Both the position numbers and the translations under genes were made by a program. The notes beneath the pieces were generated by a model. It saw nothing but the letters and a program-made list of their open reading frames with translations, was not told the DNA's origin and ran no database searches. DNA of 40,079 nt from Deltaproteobacteria bacterium. GTDB taxonomy: Bacteria; Myxococcota_A; Polyangia; Fen-1088. The stretch is from contig JAFGPX010000165.1 in the NCBI GenBank assembly GCA_016935975.1, forward strand, positions 1-40,079. Direction: 5' to 3'. This document shows, in pieces, positions 1-6,753 of the stretch (its first letter is position 1; every line of letters begins with the position of its first letter).

Positions 1-822
1 CTGCGCGACGTCAACATGATCGATCCCTTCCACCTCGAGGCGCACGGCGAGACTGCCATCAACTACAACCGCGACGTCGAGGCCTTCCCACTCCTGGCTC
101 GCATCCTCGGTCGCCTGATGGGCGAATCGCCCTACAAGTCGCCCACCGACATGGGCGTCAACCGCGCCGGCTTCGGCATCGTCGACGACACCGTGGTGCA
201 GGAGGCGGCGAGGCAGGAGATCATCCGGCGGCACTTTCGCAATCGCTGCGAATACGCCCTGGGCCTGGCCGACAGCGAGAGCGTGCGCCGCGCCGCCATG
301 CTGATGGAAGAGGTCGGGGTCAAGGCCGAGGATCGGTCCGTGGTGCTGCCGGCGCGCGCCTCCGCCCGGGAGTGCGAAGAACGGGGGAAGGGCAACGAGG
401 GCGCCTTCTGCGGTGCCGCCGTCGAGCTGCCCGACGGTCGGATCGTCACCGGCAAGAACTCGTCGCTCATGCACGCCGCCTCGGCCGTGGTCCTGAACGC
501 CATCAAGGTCCTCAGCGGTATTCCGGATCGGCTGCCGTTGCTTTCGCCCAACACCATCGACTCCATCGCCCATCTCAAGAAGGACATCTTCACCGGCCGC
601 TCGGTCAGCCTCGACCTGGAAGAGACCCTCATCGCCCTCGCGGTCAGCGCCATGAACAACCCCACCGCCCAGCTGGCGATGGAGCACCTCAAGGATCTGG
701 CGCGCTGCGAGATCCACATCACGCACATTCCCACCCCTGGCGACGACGCCGGGCTGCGCCGCCTGGGCGTGAACCTGACTACCGACGCCAACTTCAGCAC
801 GAAGAACCTGTTCGTGAGCTGA
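1..822 (+). CDS. DUF1846 (UPF0371) family protein, C-terminal part
   Basis: The reading frame is open from the first base of the window, so the true start lies outside it. About 273 residues are visible and end in TGA. The pattern AINYNRDVE, then YKSPTDMGVN, then QEIIRRHFRN, is what I recall as the signature of the DUF1846/UPF0371 family, whose members are about 500 residues long, so roughly the C-terminal half is present. The family has structures but no firmly established biochemical role, so no function is assigned. The next gene lies on the opposite strand and its stop codon directly abuts this one (convergent, no spacer). Family assignment rests on remembered motifs; the partial status is certain. 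Confidence 0.85.
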   Translation: MRDVNMIDPFHLEAHGETAINYNRDVEAFPLLARILGRLMGESPYKSPTDMGVNRAGFGIVDDTVVQEAARQEIIRRHFRNRCEYALGLADSESVRRAAMLMEEVGVKAEDRSVVLPARASARECEERGKGNEGAFCGAAVELPDGRIVTGKNSSLMHAASAVVLNAIKVLSGIPDRLPLLSPNTIDSIAHLKKDIFTGRSVSLDLEETLIALAVSAMNNPTAQLAMEHLKDLARCEIHITHIPTPGDDAGLRRLGVNLTTDANFSTKNLFVS

Positions 823-1839
823 CTAGGGTCCCGCGGTCACCGGCCAGCCGTCGTTGTCGAAGAACAGAGTGGCCATGCGCAGGACCGGCGCGCCCTGTCG
901 CTCGCTGTCGTAGGCGTGGTAGACGTTCAGGCGCTGGCCGCCGTCGTCGAGAACCATGTTGCTGCCGGGGCCCTTGTAGCGAGCGTCGCTGGCGAGCACC
1001 AGGGTGCCGCCGCCCTCCAGCATGGGCACGCCGTCGCGATCGACATAGGGGCCGAGCAGCCGTGCCGAGCGGCCGACGCGGATGTTGTGGGTGCTGCTGA
1101 CGCCGATGCAGCAGGTATCGAAGGAGACGAACAGGTAGTAGGTGTCGCGCCAGCGATAGAGAAACGGCGCTTGGATGGCGGGATTGTCCGGAGAGCGGAC
1201 GGCGAGCGCGTGCATCTCCGCATCCCGGCGCTGGCCATTCCCGTCGAGAGCGATCAACTGGATGCCCGCGCCGTAGCTGCCGAACACCAGCCAGGGATCG
1301 TCCGGCGCATCGAGAAACAGGACGGGATCGATGGCATCGAACTCATCCACGTCGCCGCCGAGGTTCGAACAGACGACCGAGCCCTGATCCACGAAGGGCA
1401 GCTTCAGGTCCGTGGTGGTGGCGTGGCCGATGCACGAGCGGCCGCTGCCGAACGTGGAAGCCGCGTAGTAGAGGTGGATGACTCCCCCGAACGCGCGAAC
1501 ATCGGGCGACCAGAGATCGGTCACCTGCGGCAGGGACTGGGCAATCCACGCCGGATTCTGCGCGAAGAGCGGCGCCCCGTCTCGGAAGGTCACCAGATCT
1601 TGCGAGCTAGCGATAGCAATCCCCGGGCCGCTGGAGAAGACCCAGTAGGTGCCATGCCAGCGAAACAGGCACGGGTCGCTGAGGCCAATCGCGCCTTCGA
1701 GCGGCAGCACGACGGGCGGCTGCTCGGGATCGTAGTCGCCATAGGAGGAGGCCACGGTGTCGGGGGACGTATGGCAGGCGCCGAGGACAGCCGCCAGTCC
1801 GAGGCACAGGACGACGGCGCCTCGCCCGCTATTGGCCAT
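823..1839 (-). CDS. GH43-like arabinanase lipoprotein with altered catalytic acid
   Basis: The 338-residue protein starts at the ATG at 1839, giving a lipoprotein signal ending in VLGAC (Cys21). The start overlaps the upstream regulator gene by 11 bases, suggesting translational coupling. The rest is one five-bladed propeller of the GH43 endo-1,5-alpha-arabinanase type: LSDPCLF with Asp55 as the expected base, DLWSPD, DAIDPV with Asp171 as the pKa modulator, and YYLFVSFDTCC. The general acid should be Glu in an (I/L)E(A/G)P motif, but here the sequence reads IQAPFL with Gln223 (codon CAA). The paralogue at 5036-6493 keeps the Glu. This copy may therefore be inactive as a hydrolase and act as a surface arabinan-binding protein, or use another acid. 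It is the last gene of the sigma/anti-sigma operon. Confidence 0.85.
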   Translation of the reverse strand: MANSGRGAVVLCLGLAAVLGACHTSPDTVASSYGDYDPEQPPVVLPLEGAIGLSDPCLFRWHGTYWVFSSGPGIAIASSQDLVTFRDGAPLFAQNPAWIAQSLPQVTDLWSPDVRAFGGVIHLYYAASTFGSGRSCIGHATTTDLKLPFVDQGSVVCSNLGGDVDEFDAIDPVLFLDAPDDPWLVFGSYGAGIQLIALDGNGQRRDAEMHALAVRSPDNPAIQAPFLYRWRDTYYLFVSFDTCCIGVSSTHNIRVGRSARLLGPYVDRDGVPMLEGGGTLVLASDARYKGPGSNMVLDDGGQRLNVYHAYDSERQGAPVLRMATLFFDNDGWPVTAGP

Positions 1840-3325
1840 GGGCTTGCCGGCGCAGCGTGGTCGCCTGGATGCTGGTGGGATAGTCCCGCAGGAAGGCAGC
1901 GCTTTCCGCATCGGCCTCGGCGTCGCGGCCGAGCACGCGCAGCGCCCGGATTCTCCCGAAGCGAGCCTCGCGCTCGAGCGGGCCGCCGATTCGCAGATAG
2001 GCGCCAAAGGCGTCGAGCGCGGCAACGGGACGCTTCCTCCCCAGCAGCTCCAGCTCGCCCAGCGAGATCATCGACACCTTGGCCTCCTCGCTATCCGGGA
2101 ACTCGGCCCACAGCCGGCGATACGCCTGCGCACAAGCGTCGTACTCGCCTCGGGCACGCAAGGCCTGGGCCGCGGCCAGAAGCCGGCTCGCCGCGCTCGC
2201 GGGCGTGCTGCGCCGCGCGCGCGCGGGCTTGTCGAGAGAAGCCACCGCCGGGGTCGGCAGCGCGGTCAGGGTGAACGTGCGCTCGATGCGCGCGCCGTCG
2301 ACGATGGGGAGCCACTCGCTTGCCGGCGCATAGCCCGCAAGCGACAGCCGCACGTGCGCACTCGTGGCGAGGAGGGTGGACAGCGGCGTCTTGCCCATCG
2401 CCACGTTGTCGACGAACACGTCGGCGCCGCTCGGAGTGCTTTGCAGCAGCACCATCGCTCCGCTTGGGGTCCGCGTCAGGGTGGACAAGTCCGAGAGGAC
2501 CTGGTCTTCGTCGCTGGCCTGCGCGGGGATGGGCGCGACCCGGATGTCATCGCTCACGTTGGCCTGCGCGGGCGCCGCCAGGGCGCTCGACACCCGGTTC
2601 GCCGCCCGCACCGCGACCTTGCCTTCGTGCAGACGGACCAGGGTGCGGCCGTCCTCGGCCACGCCCACCGAGAAGCGCGTGCCCACGGCTTGCACCTCGG
2701 CCTTCGCGGTTCGCACCAGGAACGTGCGTCCCGCCGGCTGGTGGTCCAGGCGGGCCAGCAAGCGTCCCTTTTCCAGATAGACGATGGTCCGACCGGGGTC
2801 CGCGAAAGACACGGTGGCCGCGCTCATGGCGTCCAGACACACCGTGATGGATTGGGCGATGGCCATGCAGGCCACGCCGTCGTTCGTGCGGAAGCGCTCG
2901 CCCTGCGCAACCGCCTGCCCGGCCATGGCCGCACCCGGGCCCAGGCGGGCATGCCCGGAGGCGAAAAGCACGCGCGCGGTGATGGGGGGTGCCGGCGCCG
3001 CGACGGGCGCCACGGCGCGCTTGCTGGCATTGCTGGCGACTCCCACCGCCAGGGCGAGACCGGCCGCGAGGGCAAGGCCAAGGACGACGGCGTGGCGCCG
3101 CGGCCCTCGCCGCGTCTTCGCCACCTCGGCGCGCGAGGGCACGACGAGCCTCTCGGGACGCCCGACCGCGTCGCGCAGCGACGCATAGAAGCCGGCCTCG
3201 CGCGCGCAGTCGGCGCAGCCACGCGCATGCTGGACGAGCCACGCCTGATCCCTTGCGGACAGGGTCTCTCCCACGGCCGCCTGGTCGGAAAGCTCCATCC
3301 AGCGTTGGCAGTCGGCGGCGCTCAT
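1829..3325 (-). CDS. FecR-type membrane anti-sigma regulator with PEGA and TPR regions
   Basis: The protein has 498 residues. The ATG at 3325 shares an ATGA with the stop of the sigma-factor gene, which decides the start. The cytoplasmic N-terminus (1-75) carries an anti-sigma zinc-finger pattern, His33 followed by Cys37-x2-Cys40. One membrane helix (about 79-97) follows, then a FecR-like domain (about 113-250), a PEGA domain (about 290-335, STPSGADVFVDN) and a C-terminal TPR-like helical region. FecR proteins hold ECF sigma factors at the membrane and release or activate them on an outside signal; that is family knowledge. The PEGA and TPR parts would lie outside the inner membrane and may sense a ligand or partner, which is inference. 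The gene sits between the ECF sigma gene and a GH43 gene. Confidence 0.88.
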   Translation of the reverse strand: MSAADCQRWMELSDQAAVGETLSARDQAWLVQHARGCADCAREAGFYASLRDAVGRPERLVVPSRAEVAKTRRGPRRHAVVLGLALAAGLALAVGVASNASKRAVAPVAAPAPPITARVLFASGHARLGPGAAMAGQAVAQGERFRTNDGVACMAIAQSITVCLDAMSAATVSFADPGRTIVYLEKGRLLARLDHQPAGRTFLVRTAKAEVQAVGTRFSVGVAEDGRTLVRLHEGKVAVRAANRVSSALAAPAQANVSDDIRVAPIPAQASDEDQVLSDLSTLTRTPSGAMVLLQSTPSGADVFVDNVAMGKTPLSTLLATSAHVRLSLAGYAPASEWLPIVDGARIERTFTLTALPTPAVASLDKPARARRSTPASAASRLLAAAQALRARGEYDACAQAYRRLWAEFPDSEEAKVSMISLGELELLGRKRPVAALDAFGAYLRIGGPLEREARFGRIRALRVLGRDAEADAESAAFLRDYPTSIQATTLRRQAHGQ

Positions 3326-3900
3326 GTGTTCCCCCTCGACCGGTCGAGCATGCGGTCGCGACGGATCGACCGCCGCATTTGCCGGCGAGCGTGCAGCAGC
3401 CGATCCTTGACCGTGTTGGGCGAAACCTCGGTCAGCTCGGCGATGTCCTCGATCGAGTAGCCCATCATGTGCCGCAAGACGAGAACCACGCGGCGGGCCT
3501 CTGGCAGCTGTGCGAGGTAGTCGCGCAGGTCGTGGAGCAACTCGGGCTCGTCGGATGCGAACGCGTCGCCGGGCAGGGCCAAGTCGTCGAGGCTTTCCGC
3601 CGACGCGAAGCGCAGACTGCGGATGCGGCGCTGGCGGGCGTGCCGGATGGCGGTGCGCACGGCGATGCGATCGCTCCACGCCAGGAGGCTCTCGCCGCGG
3701 AACGAGCCGGCGCTTCTGAGTATCTCCATCAGGACTGTCTGCGTGGTGTCTTCCGCATCGAGCGCGTTGCCCAAGATGGACAAGGCTATGCTTTGCACGC
3801 GGCGATGCAGCCGGTCTACCAGCTTGCGCTGGGCGTGCCGGTCGCCCGCGGCAGCCTGCCCGGCCAAGGTGACGGCTTCGTTGTTGTCCGGGACGGCCAT
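3322..3900 (-). CDS. RNA polymerase ECF sigma factor (RpoE-like)
   Basis: The protein has 192 residues from the ATG at 3900; longer starts add only 20 unconserved residues. Sigma region 2 spans about residues 20-90 (AEDTTQTVLMEILRS, then a FRGES...W...IA.RTA segment) and sigma region 4 spans about 124-175 (LPEARRVVLVLRHMMGYS followed by the helix-turn-helix IAELTEVSPNTVKDRL). This domain content and size fit an ECF sigma-70 factor. Its stop overlaps the start of the FecR-type regulator by 4 bases, a typical sigma/anti-sigma pair. Its target regulon cannot be read from the sequence. The flanking arabinan-active enzymes are the natural candidates, but that is inference. Confidence 0.92.
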   Translation of the reverse strand: MAVPDNNEAVTLAGQAAAGDRHAQRKLVDRLHRRVQSIALSILGNALDAEDTTQTVLMEILRSAGSFRGESLLAWSDRIAVRTAIRHARQRRIRSLRFASAESLDDLALPGDAFASDEPELLHDLRDYLAQLPEARRVVLVLRHMMGYSIEDIAELTEVSPNTVKDRLLHARRQMRRSIRRDRMLDRSRGNT

Positions 3901-3960
3901 GACCTTTCTTAGTCTAGTGGTCTGCGGCCAAACGGCGGGGCGGAAAAATGCATTGCGCAA

Positions 3961-4998
3961 CTAGAACGCATAGAGACTGACTCCCAGCTCGGCATTGACA
4001 CGAACCGGCGAAAGGCGAGCCACGGTCGTGCTGGTCGTGCCGCGCACGATCTGGAAATCATGGGGGGCAAGCGGCATTTCCGCGCCCAGCGCCAGATGGA
4101 AGGCCAGGTTGCGGAAGAGGCGTAACTCGGTGCGGCCACGAGCCCCAACGCCGAGGAGCAAACGGCGGGCGTCCGGCTGGGCGACAAGGGGCGCCACGGC
4201 GGACGACGTGTGACGCGTCACCACGTCGCCGGAAAGCACGGCCTCGGCCACGAAGCGCAGCCGGTGGTGCTCGCCGAAGGCATAGCCCACGTCCACGTCG
4301 AAGGGGTGTCTCCGCACTGTCATCGTGACGTCTTCGGCGTCCACGTCTTGGCCGGACACGAGCCCGTAGAAGACCCCAACGCGCAGGTGAGGCCAGAGGT
4401 GCCAGAAACCGAGTCGCGCGCCGTGCTGGACGCTCTGGTTTCGCAGGAAGGTCCCGACCCAGTAGGACAGCGCCGCAGCCCATCCGGGAGCGAGCCGCGG
4501 CGGCGGCGTCGGCGGTGGCGACGGCGGCGCGGCCGGAGGCGGTGGCGGGGCTGGCTCGGGCTCGTTCAAATGGGCGAGCAGCTCGGCGCGCAAGATGAGC
4601 GCCAAGGTCTCCGCGTTGGCCGTGGCCGACGCGCCGGCCTCGATGGTCCGCGTGCGCAGCTGGTTCTTCCACGGGTCGAAGAGATGGATCTTGCGGGTAC
4701 CCTCTTCCCGCAGGATCCAAGCCACGAGGAACGGCTTGCTCTCTTGCCGGGCTTCCGCGAGCAAGGCATCTCGCACGGCTTGGAAGGTGGGCACCTCCTC
4801 GGTGCTCACCGCGATGCCAATCTCGGCGGCGAGCGCGCGCACGCTGGAGAAGAAGGCCGCGTCCTCGGCGTCCTTTTGCCCCTCCTCGGTCAAGATGACG
4901 AGGGGTTGGTCCGCGGTGCGCGCACCGGCGGCCTGCGCGAGACGGGGTAGCGACAGCCCCAGCACGAGCCCGATTGCCAGACGACGGCGCCTGTCCAC
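3961..4998 (-). CDS. Secreted protein with N-terminal alpha/beta region and beta-barrel-like C-terminus
   Basis: I do not recognise a named family. The GTG at 4998 gives 345 residues and a signal peptide (Arg-rich start, hydrophobic core LAIGLVLGLSL, cleavage near LAQA). Residues about 27-148 look like a mixed alpha/beta domain that may bind a ligand. A Pro-rich linker (about 150-175) leads to about 165 residues of alternating strands that end in an aromatic residue (SLYAF), as outer-membrane barrels often do. It lies 60 bases upstream of the ECF sigma gene and 37 bases downstream of the arabinanase gene, all on one strand. It could be the surface partner of the sigma/FecR system in place of a TonB receptor; this is inference. 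The start is uncertain because no strong ribosome binding site is visible. Confidence 0.7.
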   Translation of the reverse strand: MDRRRRLAIGLVLGLSLPRLAQAAGARTADQPLVILTEEGQKDAEDAAFFSSVRALAAEIGIAVSTEEVPTFQAVRDALLAEARQESKPFLVAWILREEGTRKIHLFDPWKNQLRTRTIEAGASATANAETLALILRAELLAHLNEPEPAPPPPPAAPPSPPPTPPPRLAPGWAAALSYWVGTFLRNQSVQHGARLGFWHLWPHLRVGVFYGLVSGQDVDAEDVTMTVRRHPFDVDVGYAFGEHHRLRFVAEAVLSGDVVTRHTSSAVAPLVAQPDARRLLLGVGARGRTELRLFRNLAFHLALGAEMPLAPHDFQIVRGTTSTTVARLSPVRVNAELGVSLYAF

Positions 4999-5035
4999 GC
5001 AGCGAGAATAGCCGCACTCGGGCCGCCGCAACAGT

Positions 5036-6493
5036 CTACGGTCCGATGGGTACCGGCCAGCCGCTCGAATCCCAAACCAGCTCCGCGATTCGCAGCGTGA
5101 TGGCGCCGCTGGGCTTGGCATAGGCGTGGTAGACCAGATACGCCTTGTTGCCGTCGAAGAGCACGGACTGACCGCCCGGTCCGGCAAAGCTCGAATCGCC
5201 CTCGGCGATCAGCGTTCCGCCCCCTTGCAGCGCCGCCGTGCCGGCCTTGTCTTCGAAGGGTCCGGTCACGCTCGTGCCGCGCACGACACGGATGTTGTAG
5301 GTGCTGCTGGCGCCCTTGCAGCACGTGTCCCAGGAGGTGAACAGGTAGTAGTAGCCGCACCGCCGGACCATGAACGGACCTTCCAGGGCGCCGCCGTCGC
5401 TGGGACGACTGGCGATGGCGGTCACGGTGGTGCCCGCGCGCTGGCCCGTGGCACCGAGCTGGATGATCTTGATGCCGCTCCAGAAGCTGCCGAAGACCAG
5501 CCAGGGATTCCCGTCGGTGTCCATGATCAGGTTGGGGTCGATGGCGTTCCAGTTGTCGCTGATGTCCACGTTCGAACAGATGGTGGCGGCCCCATCGTCG
5601 GCCCACGAGCCCGAGGCGAGCGAATCGCGGGTGGCGTGTCCGATGCACGACTTGTTCGAGCCGAAGGTCGAGGCCGAATAGTAGAGGTGGTACTTGCCGC
5701 CGAACTGGGAGATGTCCGGCGCCCACAGATCCCCCACGCCGGAGACCGCGCTCGCCACCCACGACGGCTTGCTAAGGGGCCTGCCGGCCGAGCGCCACGA
5801 CGTCAGGTTGGTCGAAGTCCAGGCGCCGAGCCCCGTGCAGAAGAGGTAGTAGGTGCCGTTGTCGGCGATGGCCGAGGGGTCGTGGGTGGGAGAGCTCCCG
5901 GAGAGCGACAAGACCTTGGGCGGCGACGCCTCGTCGTAGACGCCCACGTCGCATCGGTCGGAGCCCACGCCCGTGCCGCCGCCCACGCCCGTGGCGCCGC
6001 CCGTCGCGGCAGTGCCGCCGCTTCCCGTTCCGCCGGTCCGGGAGCCATCGACGCTCGGGCGAGCGTCGAGGCCTGCGTCGCCGCCGCCGGTCCCGCCGGC
6101 GTCGCCGTCGCTCGTGCTGCCGCCCGCCCCCACTGCGGTAGTGCCAGCCGTCCCGCCCGCTCCCGCCGCGCCTCCGGTCCTGGTCGTGCCACCTGTCCCC
6201 GGGCCGCCGCCGACGCCAGTCGTGGGCCCCGTGCCACTATTGCCTCCGGAGGCGAAACCGCCGCCCGTTCCAAGAACCCCTCCCGATGAGGTCGCGCCTC
6301 CCGCATTGACGCTTCCGCCTAAGCCCGAAGCCCCGCCCTGCGCCACCTGGCCACCCGATCCGAGCGCACCGCCGCTTTCTCCCGGAATGCCGGTTCCGTT
6401 GTCGGAGCAACCCAGAACCAGGGAAGACGTCGCGCAGAGCACCGAGTTCGCGATCAGGGCGCAAAGGCGGGGCGATCTGCATGCCTGTCTCAT
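5036..6493 (-). CDS. GH43 endo-1,5-alpha-L-arabinanase, surface lipoprotein
   Basis: The protein has 485 residues. The lipoprotein signal ends LVLGC (Cys29). A Gly/Thr/Ser-rich linker runs from about 35 to 178, and the GH43 propeller fills 180-485. Catalytic residues fit the family: Asp205 in HDPSAI (base), Asp319 in NAIDPN (pKa modulator) and Glu371 in LEGPFM (acid). The segments DLWAPDISQFGG, STFGSNKSCIGHAT and SWDTCCKG are typical of arabinan endo-hydrolases of this subfamily. It would cut the alpha-1,5-arabinan backbone outside the cell, held to the outer membrane by lipid. It is probably the first gene of the operon that continues through the barrel-like protein, sigma factor, FecR regulator and second GH43-like gene. 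The divergent neighbour is a GH54 arabinofuranosidase. Confidence 0.93.
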   Translation of the reverse strand: MRQACRSPRLCALIANSVLCATSSLVLGCSDNGTGIPGESGGALGSGGQVAQGGASGLGGSVNAGGATSSGGVLGTGGGFASGGNSGTGPTTGVGGGPGTGGTTRTGGAAGAGGTAGTTAVGAGGSTSDGDAGGTGGGDAGLDARPSVDGSRTGGTGSGGTAATGGATGVGGGTGVGSDRCDVGVYDEASPPKVLSLSGSSPTHDPSAIADNGTYYLFCTGLGAWTSTNLTSWRSAGRPLSKPSWVASAVSGVGDLWAPDISQFGGKYHLYYSASTFGSNKSCIGHATRDSLASGSWADDGAATICSNVDISDNWNAIDPNLIMDTDGNPWLVFGSFWSGIKIIQLGATGQRAGTTVTAIASRPSDGGALEGPFMVRRCGYYYLFTSWDTCCKGASSTYNIRVVRGTSVTGPFEDKAGTAALQGGGTLIAEGDSSFAGPGGQSVLFDGNKAYLVYHAYAKPSGAITLRIAELVWDSSGWPVPIGP

Positions 6494-6753
6494 GTCTTGC
6501 TATACTGTGTCGGCGGAACGGCTAGGTGGGCGGAGTTATTCTTCGAAGATGAAGTCAGCCGGAACTCGGGAAGCGATGCACAAACAAAGAACGGACGCCC
6601 AGAACCGGCCGGCTGGGCCCCCATCCCATTGCCATCGATCTCATCCGCCACGAGGTCACTCGTCGAGCTTCGAGCGGCTCGATGGCTCGCGAGAGCCAGC
6701 GACGAATCCGTCACAAGGATCATTCCACACCGACAATACTTTCGAGAGGTTCC
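6494..6753. promoter_or_regulatory. Divergent promoter region of the arabinan locus
   Basis: This 260-base non-coding stretch separates the minus-strand GH43/sigma operon from the plus-strand GH54 gene, so it must hold promoters for both unless upstream readthrough occurs. Two GGAAC motifs, the usual -35 element of ECF sigma factors, occur on the plus strand at 6515-6519 and 6561-6565. No convincing matching -10 element was found, so their role is only a suggestion. A ribosome-binding site GAGAGG precedes the GH54 start at 6754. Confidence 0.4.

Noticed and set aside
1757-3460. Long plus-strand open frame opposite the FecR-type gene
   Set aside because: Composition is Arg/Gly/His-rich without any domain. 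The minus-strand gene has clear zinc-finger, FecR, PEGA and TPR features. High GC makes long antisense frames common.
3901-3960. Longer start for the ECF sigma factor
   Set aside because: The 20 extra residues are not sigma-like, and the ATG at 3900 fits the normal beginning of the family.
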